This document shows positions 49,512-57,848 of a DNA stretch of 64,000 bases, piece after piece. The stretch is taken from positions 3,194,001 through 3,258,000 of the forward strand of contig NZ_CP065546.1 of the NCBI RefSeq assembly GCF_015999545.1. Reading direction: 5' to 3'. Position 1 is the first letter of the stretch; every line of letters begins with the position of its first letter. The stretch comes from Lysinibacillus sp. JNUCC-52. Its GTDB lineage: Bacteria; Bacillota; Bacilli; Bacillales_A; Planococcaceae. The position numbers and the translations under genes are program-made. The notes beneath the pieces are model-generated. The model did no database searches. It was not told where the DNA came from and saw only the letters and a program-made list of their open reading frames with translations.

Positions 49512-49609
49512 TACAAAATGCAGCTTCTGAAGCGGTAGTAGCAGATATCCCAGAGCCAGCAGCACCAGGTTTGCCTGATATGGGTGGCATGATATGCTTA
49601 TACCTTTGA
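49512..49609 (+). pseudogene. Relic of a groEL 3' end
   Basis: From TACAAAATGCAGCTTCT onward this copies the end of groEL (46793 onward) but lacks 24 bases (eight codons, VAALLLTT). In the groEL frame it reads [24 protein letters not shown], then runs out with ICLYL and stop at 49607-49609, losing the Gly-Met tail. The following bases also resemble the groEL downstream region (ATACTAACAT versus ATGCTAACAT) and end with a related terminator. There is no upstream groEL sequence. Confidence 0.88.
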
Positions 49610-49648
49610 GTTTGGAAAGCTAAAAATAGAATACTAACATGGTGAAGG

Positions 49649-49690
49649 AAGCCTCTCATAAGTTCATTGAACTTGTGGGGGGCTTTTTTT
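49649..49690 (+). terminator. groEL-like terminator, second copy
   Basis: AAGCCTCTCATAAGTT and AACTTGTGGGGGGCTT arms are followed by T7. Same architecture as the groESL terminator. It now ends the siderophore-binding protein transcript. Confidence 0.85.
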
Positions 49691-49784
49691 GTGCATTATT
49701 TGTCTATTGGTTTTTGGGCTAGCCATGCATATGAAAATAGATAGGTCTATTCGGCATAATTAGTCTATAGAGGAAAAGAATAAG

Positions 49785-49837
49785 AAAATCTTAAGAATTG
49801 GTGCATGAGTTTGTTAAGATTTACTTAGTATTATAAG
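49785..49837 (+). promoter_or_regulatory. Promoter and direct repeats before the two-component system
   Basis: Two TTAAGA hexamers occur in direct orientation with similar flanks (near 49791 and 49813), the second within TTGTTAAGA. A TATAAG -10-like element lies at 49832. Direct repeats of this type often bind OmpR-family regulators, so autoregulation is plausible. Confidence 0.4.
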
Positions 49838-49875
49838 CTAAGACGAATCCTAAAGAGATGGAGGAGTGAATGTAA

Positions 49876-50562
49876 TTGAACATTTTGATTTGTGATGATG
49901 ATAAAGAAATTGTAAGGGCTATTAGCGTCTATTTGGAGAATGAGGGCTATCAAGTATACAAAGCTTACAATGGTATAGAGGCAATCGAACTTATTCGAGA
50001 TCACGTTATTCACCTAATTATTATGGATATTATGATGCCGAAAATGGATGGCATTACGGCGACAATGAAAATTCGACAAGACAATATGATTCCGTTAATT
50101 ATGCTTTCTGCTAAGTCGGAGGATTATGACAAAATACTCGGGTTAAATATTGGTGCAGATGATTATATGGCAAAGCCGTTTAATCCATTAGAACTTGTCG
50201 CAAGAGTGAAATCGCAGTTAAGAAGATACACAGCATTTGGCAGTCTTGATGTGAGCAGCCATGTATTTCAAACGGGTGGGCTTATGATTGATGATGAAAA
50301 GAAAGTCATTACCGTAGATAAACAAGCAGTTCATTTAACCCCAGTGCAGTATAAAATTTTAAAGCTTCTTACAGCAAATACGGGGAGAGTATTCACAATC
50401 GAAGAGATTTATGAAAAGGTATGGAATGAAAGTGCCGTTAATCCAGAAAATACGGTGGCAGTACATATTCGGAAGATTCGAGAAAAGATTGAAATAAATC
50501 CGAAAGAGCCGAGGTATTTAAAAGTTGTATGGGGAGTTGGATATAAAGTTGAAAAATATTAG
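49876..50562 (+). CDS. OmpR/VanR-family response regulator
   Basis: 228 residues from TTG 49876 (GGAGGAG nine bases upstream). The receiver domain has the acidic pair in LICDDDKEI, the phospho-acceptor Asp51 in IIMDIMMPKMDG, the threonine/serine site MLSAKSED and lysine in YMAKPFNP. The C-terminal winged helix is ITVDKQAVHLTPVQYKILKLLTANTGRVFTIEEIYEKVWNE...VAVHIRKIREKIE. It overlaps the histidine kinase gene by 14 bases, so the pair is coupled. The closest general type is VanR-like. Confidence 0.95.
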   Translation: MNILICDDDKEIVRAISVYLENEGYQVYKAYNGIEAIELIRDHVIHLIIMDIMMPKMDGITATMKIRQDNMIPLIMLSAKSEDYDKILGLNIGADDYMAKPFNPLELVARVKSQLRRYTAFGSLDVSSHVFQTGGLMIDDEKKVITVDKQAVHLTPVQYKILKLLTANTGRVFTIEEIYEKVWNESAVNPENTVAVHIRKIREKIEINPKEPRYLKVVWGVGYKVEKY

Positions 50563-52594
50563 TCATGCACTTATTACGAAAGTAATTGTGTTTCTTATTG
50601 CCATCGCTTGTTTAACTGGTACAGCGAAGGTAATCATCAATATGGAATTAAATGAAGTACATCTTAGTAGTATCAACCAAGACAATTATTTTGAGAGCAT
50701 AGCATTTGCTGATGAAAGTTATAGCCTTATTAGCTCTTTAGCGCAATTAATCGGAACGTATAAAAGTGAAAAAAATATTTTAAGTGGTAAGACACTAACA
50801 AAAGAAGATATTACACAAATTGAAGAAGATTTATATAATGAGTTTCAATATTCATACAAATATAATCCGAATTTGAGTGAAGTGGAAAATAGACACAACT
50901 ATCAAGAAGAATATGCTGATGACATAAAAAGTAAAAAAGAAGAAAGAATGAGAGAACAAGCACGATTATTTTATCGTTTACTCAGCACAGTAGAAGCAAC
51001 TGAAGGAATCGTCTATTATGCGAGCGATGGTGAACATGTATTCTCTAATAGTGAACTAGATAAAAAAGAGCAATTTGAGTCATTTGGTGCATATATGCTA
51101 TTTGATGATTATCAACAAAAGCTTTATCCACATGAAATGAAAAAAAATAAGTATTTAGATTACATTACACAAGATGTGGAAAAGTTGAATCCACAAAAAG
51201 ACGCTATTTATGTGGCGTATCAAGAATCTTACTTAGAGCAAAAAATGCAAGAATGGGAACAGAATAAAGAGATTGCTAAAAGTTATCTTAATGAATTTAT
51301 CTTATTTCTAGCAGGGTTTATCTTATCATTTATTTACTTAGTAATAGTTATTGGAAGAACGTCATTTAAAGATAAAATAATTCATTTTCATGTCATTGAT
51401 AAACTATATAATGATATCAATATTGTATTAGTTGCTTGTTTATCAGGGATGTGGGTGGCAATGATAGTTGAAGTGATAAGAGAAATGAACATACTGCTCA
51501 CGGTACCTATTTTTATCATTGTATTGCTGCTGATTTTATCGCTCGTTAAGCATGTGAAAAACAGATCACTACTTCAACATACACTCATATATCAAATACT
51601 CAAAAAGATTTTTATGATGATAAAACATGTTTTTGATAATGGCAGTATGGCTGTGAAAATTGTGCTACTTGTTATTGGATATCCTGTAGTAGTTGCAGCA
51701 ACATTTTTCATGTTTCCTATCACGCTAGGTTTAGCTGCTTGGTTTGCAATGAAAAAGGTGAAGTCGTTAAATCGCATTAAAGAGGGCGTAGAGCAAATTA
51801 AAAATGGAGATTTTCATCATCGAATAGAAGTAGATGGAAAAGGCGAGTTTAGCCGACTTGCAGAAAATATTAATAGTATTACAGATGGCTTAAAAAAATC
51901 GGTGGATAATGAGATTAAGAGCGAACGTTTAAAAACAGAACTCATTACAAATGTTTCGCATGATATCCGAACGCCTTTAACGTCTATTATTACGTATGTC
52001 GATTTATTAAAAATAGAAAAAGATCCACAATTAATTGCTGAATATATAGACGTTTTAGATCAAAAATCAAAAAGGCTCAAGCACTTAACCGATGATTTAT
52101 TTGAAGCGGCAAAGGCGTCAAGTGGTAGTATGCCTGTCCAGCTAGAACGGATTGATATCGTATCATTACTAAAGCAAGGAATAGGGGAAATGGGTGAGAA
52201 AATCGAGGCGTCATCATTAAACTTTAAATTAGCCCATCCTACAGAAAAAGTGTATGTGAAGGCTGATGGTAAACTCCTATGGCGCTCCATTGAAAACCTA
52301 TTCTCGAACATCTTTAAATACGCACTGCCTGCATCAAGGGTATATATTGATGTAGAAGATCTAGGTAATGAACTACTGGTCACATTTAAAAATATTTCCG
52401 CATATGAATTAAATATTTCCGTCGATGAGCTAATGGAACGTTTTACACGAGGCGATGAATCAAGATCAAGTCAAGGTAGCGGATTAGGGTTATCGATAGC
52501 GGAAAGCCTTATTCACATCCAACACGGTAAATTTTTAGTGCAAGTAGATGGTGATTTATTTAAGGCGATGATTTATTTACCGAAATTTGAATAA
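50549..52594 (+). CDS. Sensor histidine kinase, multi-pass
   Basis: 681 residues from TTG 50549. A first membrane helix (about residues 10-28) is followed by a 210-residue extracytoplasmic domain rich in charged and aromatic residues. Five or so further helices lie between about 245 and 405 (FILFLAGFILSFIYLVIVI; IVLVACLSGMWVAMIVEVI; LLTVPIFIIVLLLILSLV; VLLVIGYPVVVAATFFMFPITLGLAAWF), then a HAMP-like segment, the phospho-acceptor His471 in VSHDIRTPLTSIITYVDLL, and an HATPase domain with GSGLGLSIAESLIHIQHG. The extra helix block is unusual for a VanS-type kinase, and its stimulus is unknown. A terminator follows, so the target genes are elsewhere. Confidence 0.93.
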   Translation: MKNISHALITKVIVFLIAIACLTGTAKVIINMELNEVHLSSINQDNYFESIAFADESYSLISSLAQLIGTYKSEKNILSGKTLTKEDITQIEEDLYNEFQYSYKYNPNLSEVENRHNYQEEYADDIKSKKEERMREQARLFYRLLSTVEATEGIVYYASDGEHVFSNSELDKKEQFESFGAYMLFDDYQQKLYPHEMKKNKYLDYITQDVEKLNPQKDAIYVAYQESYLEQKMQEWEQNKEIAKSYLNEFILFLAGFILSFIYLVIVIGRTSFKDKIIHFHVIDKLYNDINIVLVACLSGMWVAMIVEVIREMNILLTVPIFIIVLLLILSLVKHVKNRSLLQHTLIYQILKKIFMMIKHVFDNGSMAVKIVLLVIGYPVVVAATFFMFPITLGLAAWFAMKKVKSLNRIKEGVEQIKNGDFHHRIEVDGKGEFSRLAENINSITDGLKKSVDNEIKSERLKTELITNVSHDIRTPLTSIITYVDLLKIEKDPQLIAEYIDVLDQKSKRLKHLTDDLFEAAKASSGSMPVQLERIDIVSLLKQGIGEMGEKIEASSLNFKLAHPTEKVYVKADGKLLWRSIENLFSNIFKYALPASRVYIDVEDLGNELLVTFKNISAYELNISVDELMERFTRGDESRSSQGSGLGLSIAESLIHIQHGKFLVQVDGDLFKAMIYLPKFE

Positions 52595-52602
52595 GAAATG
52601 CA

Positions 52603-52640
52603 AAGGAATAGGATGCAGAAGTGTATCCTATTCTTTATTT
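52603..52640 (+). terminator. Terminator after the histidine kinase gene
   Basis: AAGGAATAGGAT and ATCCTATTCTTT form a near-perfect stem with a T-rich tail. Confidence 0.85.
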
Positions 52641-52695
52641 GGTGCTGAATTCTTTTCTTTACAACTACAATAATTTTTTCTTATTTTTGAAAACT

Positions 52696-52724
52696 TTGAC
52701 TTCTGCTAATAAGTCCGTTATAAT
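52696..52724 (+). promoter_or_regulatory. Strong sigma-A promoter of the exporter leader
   Basis: TTGACT (52696-52701), 17 bases, TATAAT (52719-52724). Forty bases later begins a leader peptide with an AAGGAGG ribosome binding site, and 620 bases later the MFS exporter. Confidence 0.93.
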
Positions 52725-52764
52725 TCGTTGTGTAATAAAAAATGCTTTAAGGAGGATTTAGAAA

Positions 52765-52797
52765 ATGACACTACGATTCCCAACTTTGAACCAGTAA
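52765..52797 (+). CDS. Leader peptide MTLRFPTLNQ
   Basis: A ten-codon reading frame, ATG at 52765 to TAA at 52797, with AAGGAGG nine bases upstream, directly downstream of a consensus promoter. It is far too short to be a conventional gene. It sits just before overlapping complementary segments and a T run, the hallmark of a translation-controlled attenuator. Confidence 0.75.
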   Translation: MTLRFPTLNQ

Positions 52798-53139
52798 TTG
52801 AATACTGTCAAAGGCTCTGTTTGTGGCAGAGTAAACGGGATTAGTCTGTCCTTTTTTAATTATCTTCATTTCATATTGCGAAATTGTTATTCACTAGATT
52901 GCAGTAATTTGTCCCCACATAGTTGTGAGGGCTAGTTATGTGATTTAAGTGGCTAAAAATATGTTAATGATAGAAAGGCGACTTGTTCTTCCTTTCTTTA
53001 TTTTTGTCTAATTTAACCTTTTATTTGGTTTTACCAAAGGTAGGTTTCTTGTTCTTACTGACAACTCAATAAAATATGGATGGTTCTTTCCCTTTACTTT
53101 TAAGATCACAGGCAGGTGCTTGTGATCTTTTCGTTTTTT
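52798..53139 (+). promoter_or_regulatory. Attenuator region with two candidate terminators before the LmrB-like exporter
   Basis: ACTTTGA inside the leader peptide frame (52783-52789) can pair with TCAAAGG (52808-52814). The same AAAGG can instead pair with CCTTT (52850-52854) across the CTCTG/CAGAG hairpin (52815-52831), and T6 follows. A second terminator has arms AAGATCACA (53102) and TGTGATCTT (53121), then T7. Between them TTTGGTTTTACCAAA can fold. The rest of the 751-base gap up to 53345 has no gene. Confidence 0.6.
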
Positions 53140-53345
53140 AGCGGGCGTTATCCGTTGAGTAGAACGATTGCCATTACTGGGATGGTTGATGAGGTATTGA
53201 TTTGGGTAAAATTGGTTTGGATATTGTTATTATCGATTATTTAATCCTAGGTTAGTTTAACAATAATTAAGAAGGGAGCAATTCTTAATCCGATGGTGTA
53301 AGAAGAATAAAGCTCATAAAAAAACATGCTAGAAGGAGTAATTAA

Positions 53346-54824
53346 ATGGATCAAAATCAACCTATGAAATATGAATTCCTGTCACAGGATCCTAATGTTA
53401 AAACATTACCGATTATGCTATCGCTAATTATCGGTGCTTTTTTTGCAGTTTTAAACGAAACATTATTAAACATTGCATTAACGACATTAATGCATGAATT
53501 CCACATTACGTTGCCAACTGTACAGTGGATGGCAACTGGATTTATGCTTGTTATGGGGATCGTCATTCCGATTTCTGCCTTAATGTTACAGTGGTTTACA
53601 ACGAGGCAATTGTTCATTGGTGTTATGGTTACGTTCACAATCGGAACAATTATTTGCGCAATTGCACCGAGCTTTCCTGTTTTATTAGTAGGTCGGTTAA
53701 TCCAAGCAGTTGGAACAGGGCTATTAATGCCAATTATTTTTAATGTCTTTTTATTATTATATCCACCAGAAAATCGCGGCAAAATAATGGGGATTGTTGG
53801 TTTGATTTTTACGTTTGCACCTGCAATCGGACCGACTTTATCTGGTGTTATTGTTGAATATTTAGGCTGGCGCTATTTATTTATTATAGTGATTCCTTTC
53901 GCCTTATTTTCCATTGTTTTTGCTTCTAAATATTTGACGAATATTTCGGAGGTTACAAAACCGAAAATTGATGTTCTGTCTATTATCTTTTCAACGATTG
54001 GATTTGGGGCAATTATTTATGGGTTTAGTGCTGCTGGAGAAAAAGGTTTCCTTAATTCAACTGTATATGTGACGATTATCATCGGCATTATTGGTGTTGT
54101 ATTTTTCTCTTTAAGACAGTTTAAGCTGAAAGAGCCTGTTATGAATTTACGGGTATTTAAATATCCAATGTACACGCACGCAGTATTTATGTTTGTAATT
54201 ATAATTATGGCGATGTTTGCATCGGAAATCATTTTACCGATATTTATGCAAGGTCCATTAGCTTTAACTGCGGCAACAGCAGGTCTTGTTCTACTACCTG
54301 GGAGCTTACTAAATGGACTTATGTCTCCATTTATGGGGCAATTGTTCGATAAATTTGGCCCTCGTGTATTAATGATACCTGCAACACTAGTTTTAAGTGC
54401 TACAGTGTTTACGTTAAGTAGGTTAACAGCTGAAACGCCTATTTGGATTATCGTATTATGCTATATTTTATTAATGCTAAGTGTGTCTGCCATTATGATG
54501 CCAGCACAGACAAATGGTCTAAACCAACTGCCTAAGTCTTTATATCCGCATGGTACTGCGGTCATGACCACGTTGCAGCCTGTTGTAGGGGCGATAGGTG
54601 TTGCTGTGTTTATTAGTATTATGAACGCTAAACAAAATCACTTTTTAACAAAGGCGGCCAATCCAAGCGATCCAGCTACAATTAGTCAAGCGATGGTAGC
54701 GGGTGTAGAACTTGTTTATCTTATTGCTTTTGTCATAACGATATTAGCCATTATTTTGTCATTTACCGTTTACCGTGCGGTTCCAAAAGAAATGGTGGAA
54801 CCAACATCAGACTCTAAATCTTAA
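53346..54824 (+). CDS. DHA2-family MFS drug exporter (LmrB/EmrB-like, 14 TM)
   Basis: Proton-coupled multidrug exporter of 492 residues with about 14 membrane helices. Family marks: FFAVLNETLLNIALTTLMHEFHITLPTVQWMATGFMLVMGIVIPISALMLQWFTTRQLF (motif D1 and A-like), GRLIQAVGTGLLMPIIFNVFLLLYPPENRGKIMGIVGLIFTFAPAIGPTLSGVIVEYLGWRYLFIIVIP (motif C). The overall sequence recalls B. subtilis LmrB, linked to lincomycin and puromycin resistance. GAAGGAG precedes the ATG. The 620-base leader with a ribosome-translated peptide suggests induction by translation inhibitors, an inference. Confidence 0.92.
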   Translation: MDQNQPMKYEFLSQDPNVKTLPIMLSLIIGAFFAVLNETLLNIALTTLMHEFHITLPTVQWMATGFMLVMGIVIPISALMLQWFTTRQLFIGVMVTFTIGTIICAIAPSFPVLLVGRLIQAVGTGLLMPIIFNVFLLLYPPENRGKIMGIVGLIFTFAPAIGPTLSGVIVEYLGWRYLFIIVIPFALFSIVFASKYLTNISEVTKPKIDVLSIIFSTIGFGAIIYGFSAAGEKGFLNSTVYVTIIIGIIGVVFFSLRQFKLKEPVMNLRVFKYPMYTHAVFMFVIIIMAMFASEIILPIFMQGPLALTAATAGLVLLPGSLLNGLMSPFMGQLFDKFGPRVLMIPATLVLSATVFTLSRLTAETPIWIIVLCYILLMLSVSAIMMPAQTNGLNQLPKSLYPHGTAVMTTLQPVVGAIGVAVFISIMNAKQNHFLTKAANPSDPATISQAMVAGVELVYLIAFVITILAIILSFTVYRAVPKEMVEPTSDSKS

Positions 54825-54852
54825 TCAATTTTCGGTTAGAAGTCCGCAAATC

Positions 54853-54897
54853 GAAGCTACTCATTAGTTTTTGTAAACTTTTGAGTAGCTTTTTTTA
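54853..54897 (+). terminator. Terminator after the exporter, groESL-like
   Basis: GAAGCTACTCA...TGAGTAGCT stem with internal AGTTTTTGTAAACTT, followed by T7. It shares AATCGAAGCT and GTAAACTTTTG with the groESL terminator. Confidence 0.88.
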
Positions 54898-55020
54898 TGA
54901 GCGGATTCTTAGAAATGAAAGAGCATTTCATAGAAAGGGGAAGGTTTTTGTGAAAATCTATAAGGTAGTATGAACATGCGAGAGGCTCAATTAGGTGCCT
55001 TCTTTAGGAATCTAGCTAGA

Positions 55021-55776
55021 TTAATCTCCTTCGACCTGTAACACTTCATATTGAAACCCTCGATATACATAGTTTTGTTTTTGATACATTTCTCTAGCGG
55101 TATCTTCCCCATCTGCTACTAAAATAACGATTTTATGTTGAAATTTTTGCATGACATATTGTTGAAGTTGGGAACCTATTCCTTTACGTTGAAAGGCTTC
55201 TAGTACAAATAAGTTATCAATTTCAACTGTTGCTTCTTCCTCAATAAGTTCCATAGAACCAACTGGGATGCCGTCATAGTAGGCTAAGAGCTGATATTTG
55301 GAAGGATCATGAAAACGCCGTTTTAGAAATGCTTGTTTTTCTGTAGCGAAAGTTTCGCCATATTTTAAATCCTCTTCATACTGTAGCTTTAAAAAAGCTT
55401 GTAAATTGTTTTCTGTCACAAGCTGGACATCAACATGTCGATGGACGTTCGTTGCAAATTGGCTTGGCTCAATTGAATATAATTCAAGAAACCCAATGTC
55501 ATAATTTTTTTCAGTTAAATACATATGAATATCGCTTGATAGCTTCTCATTAGCTGGAAAAATGAATTTTAAATGCTTCTGATTATGTTTCTGATGGAAA
55601 ATCCGTAGCATCTGTTCCGTTTTCTTAAATGCTGTTAATGCAGGCATCGTTTTAAATAAAATAAAATTACTATCATACCGACTTAGCATTTCTGGATAAT
55701 GAACATGCTGGCAATCTTCATCTTCAAAAATGATATGACCAATTTTTTCTATATGGTCAAAAGTAATGTTGTGCAT
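55021..55776 (-). CDS. GNAT-family N-acetyltransferase
   Basis: 251 residues. The C-terminal half (about 125-245) is a GNAT domain: YYDGIPVGSMELIEEEATVEIDNLFVLEAFQRKGIGSQLQQYVMQKF with the acetyl-CoA loop QRKGIGSQL, then REMYQKQNYVYRGFQYEVLQ. The N-terminal 120 residues are a second, degenerate GNAT-like half (PANEKLSSDIHMYLTEKNYDIGFLELYSI). The substrate is unknown. The start has AAGGAGATTTACA upstream. Confidence 0.87.
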   Translation of the reverse strand: MHNITFDHIEKIGHIIFEDEDCQHVHYPEMLSRYDSNFILFKTMPALTAFKKTEQMLRIFHQKHNQKHLKFIFPANEKLSSDIHMYLTEKNYDIGFLELYSIEPSQFATNVHRHVDVQLVTENNLQAFLKLQYEEDLKYGETFATEKQAFLKRRFHDPSKYQLLAYYDGIPVGSMELIEEEATVEIDNLFVLEAFQRKGIGSQLQQYVMQKFQHKIVILVADGEDTAREMYQKQNYVYRGFQYEVLQVEGD

Positions 55777-55829
55777 TGTAAATCTCCTTAGTTTGTATTG
55801 ATTAAATTGCTTTTAGAACAGGAAAAATT

Positions 55830-55872
55830 AAAACCCCGTTGCTGTAAGTGTGAATGCAATGGGGTTTTTTAT
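55830..55872 (+). terminator. Terminator-like hairpin with no obvious gene before it
   Basis: AAAACCCCGTTGC and GCAATGGGGTTTT arms, with one wobble, are followed by T residues. It lies upstream of the minus-strand acetyltransferase gene and upstream of the plus-strand iron operon, so its client transcript is unclear. Confidence 0.7.
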
Positions 55873-55942
55873 CAAGGGAGATTATGGATGTTTTTATTTT
55901 AAATTTCATGTTGTTTTTCACAACATTATAAATTAATATAGT

Positions 55943-55969
55943 AATTGATAATGAAAATCATTATCAATT
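55943..55969 (+). promoter_or_regulatory. Fur box of the FecCD-FecE-binding protein operon
   Basis: A 27-base palindrome with TTGATAATGA and TCATTATCAA arms, within 24 bases of the operon start. A strong Fur site, indicating iron repression. Confidence 0.94.
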
Positions 55970-55992
55970 AAGTGTTAGATAGAGGTGAAATT

Positions 55993-57072
55993 TTGGATAA
56001 ACAGGATGTTAGCAGAATAGGAATGGGCAAAATATATTATGTGATTATCCTACTTTTAATTGGTGCCATATTTATTTCTGCCGTTTATTCTGTATCAATT
56101 GGGCAAGTCAGTATCCCCTTCAAGCAAACAATGAGCATTCTATTGCATGCTATGTCCAATGGCAAATTTGGTTCGCTTGATAGTGTGGACAGTGAATCCT
56201 TTTTGAATATTATTTTACAGGTGAGGATGCCACGCGTGATTTTTGCCTTACTTATTGGCATAGGGCTTGCTTTATGTGGGACTGTTATGCAAGCAGTCGT
56301 ACAAAATCCACTTGCTGATCCATACATACTTGGTATTTCATCAGGCGCATCATTAGGCGCAACATTTGCCATTTTAGTCGGGTTCGGAAGTAGTGCACTA
56401 TTATCACAGTTTGGTGTAGCGTTCGGAGCATTTGCTGGCGCAATGATTACGTCAATGGCAGTGCTTATATTATCAAGTATTGGTGGGAAGGCAACGTCAA
56501 TAAAACTCGTCTTATCAGGTGTTGTCATTGGAGCTTTGTGTAGCTCTTTCTCAAGCCTTATTATCTTTTTTGCAAATAATGCGGAAGGGATTAAGACAGT
56601 TACTTTTTGGTCAATGGGAAGTTTAGCCTCTGCAAGCTGGGATAAAACACCGATTTTAGCGATTGTAATTGTACTTGGAGCATTGTTGTTCCTTTTCCAA
56701 TATCGAGTGCTCAATACAATGCTATTAGGTGATGAATCAGCTATAACGTTAGGTATCAATTTAAGCGTATATCGTAAATTTTATATGATTCTCACGTCGC
56801 TCATAACAGGCACAATGGTTGCCTATGCAGGCATGATAGGCTTCGTAGGATTAATTATTCCTCATATTACAAGAGGTCTATTTGGTGCAGATCATAAACG
56901 ATTAATGCTAGGGACATTACTTTTAGGCGGACTTTTCATGATTTGGGCAGATGTTTTGTCGAGAACTTTAATACAAAATGTTGAATTACCTATTGGGATC
57001 ATTACTTCTGTTATAGGATCACCATTATTTATCTATATGATTGTAAAAAAAGGTTACAACTTCGGAGGGTAG
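55993..57072 (+). CDS. FecCD-family iron-siderophore ABC transporter permease
   Basis: Membrane channel of an iron-siderophore importer, 359 residues from TTG 55993 (AGAGGTGA upstream). About nine or ten helices; family marks RMPRVIFALLIGIGLALCGTVMQAVVQNPLADPYILGISSGASLGA, GVVIGALCSSFSSLIIFFAN, YAGMIGFVGLIIPHITRGLFGADHKRLM. A single permease gene implies a homodimer, as in BtuC. The next gene starts four bases later. Downstream order permease, ATPase, binding protein, all Fur-controlled. Confidence 0.94.
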   Translation: MDKQDVSRIGMGKIYYVIILLLIGAIFISAVYSVSIGQVSIPFKQTMSILLHAMSNGKFGSLDSVDSESFLNIILQVRMPRVIFALLIGIGLALCGTVMQAVVQNPLADPYILGISSGASLGATFAILVGFGSSALLSQFGVAFGAFAGAMITSMAVLILSSIGGKATSIKLVLSGVVIGALCSSFSSLIIFFANNAEGIKTVTFWSMGSLASASWDKTPILAIVIVLGALLFLFQYRVLNTMLLGDESAITLGINLSVYRKFYMILTSLITGTMVAYAGMIGFVGLIIPHITRGLFGADHKRLMLGTLLLGGLFMIWADVLSRTLIQNVELPIGIITSVIGSPLFIYMIVKKGYNFGG

Positions 57073-57076
57073 AAAA

Positions 57077-57838
57077 ATGGAATTAGTTGCACAGGAAATG
57101 GAAGTTAGGATCGGCAAAAAGGAAATCGTTAAAAATATATCTATTCAAGTTAAAAAGCAACAATTTGTGGGCTTAATCGGACCAAACGGATGCGGAAAAT
57201 CGACTTTATTAAAAAGTATATATAAAAGCCTTGTTCCACAGAAGGGAATGGTGTTTTTAGATAATCTAGATGTTTTAAAAAGCTCAGAAAAAAAGATTTC
57301 AAAACACTTAGGTGTAGTTGGTCAGTTCAATGAGATGCATTTTGATTTAACGGTTCAGCAAATGGTGTTGTTAGGCAGAACACCACATAAAAAAATGCTT
57401 GAGTCTGACACACAACAGGATTTTGATATTGTAGAGGAAGCGTTGGTACGTACGAACTTACTAGATTACAAAAATCGTAGTTTTTTATCATTGTCTGGTG
57501 GTGAAAAGCAACGTGTCATTTTAGCAAGAACAATTGCACAGCAGCCAAAATTTATGATTTTAGATGAACCAACAAACCATTTAGATATTCGTTATCAAAT
57601 TGAAATTTTATCTTGTGTAAAGGGGTTAAACATTGGTGTACTAGCAGCGCTGCATGATTTAGAGATGGCAGCACAGTACTGCGATTATCTTTATGCAGTA
57701 AAGGATGGGGAAATTTATGCACATGGTACACCAGAAGAAGTACTTATACCAGATACAATTGAAGCTTTATATCAAATAAAATGCCAAACATTCATTAATC
57801 CTGTAACAAAGGGATTAGGATTTGCATATGGTCTTTAG
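57077..57838 (+). CDS. FecE-type iron-siderophore ABC transporter ATP-binding protein
   Basis: 253 residues. Walker A GLIGPNGCGKSTLLKSIY (about residue 35), Q-loop VGQFNEMHFDLTVQQMVLLGRTPHK, signature LSGGEKQRVILARTIAQ, Walker B FMILDEPTNHLD, switch histidine LAALHDLEMAAQYCD. AGAAAA and GGAGGG precede the ATG. Energises import through the upstream permease. Confidence 0.95.
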   Translation: MELVAQEMEVRIGKKEIVKNISIQVKKQQFVGLIGPNGCGKSTLLKSIYKSLVPQKGMVFLDNLDVLKSSEKKISKHLGVVGQFNEMHFDLTVQQMVLLGRTPHKKMLESDTQQDFDIVEEALVRTNLLDYKNRSFLSLSGGEKQRVILARTIAQQPKFMILDEPTNHLDIRYQIEILSCVKGLNIGVLAALHDLEMAAQYCDYLYAVKDGEIYAHGTPEEVLIPDTIEALYQIKCQTFINPVTKGLGFAYGL

Positions 57839-57848
57839 GAGGATCTCA

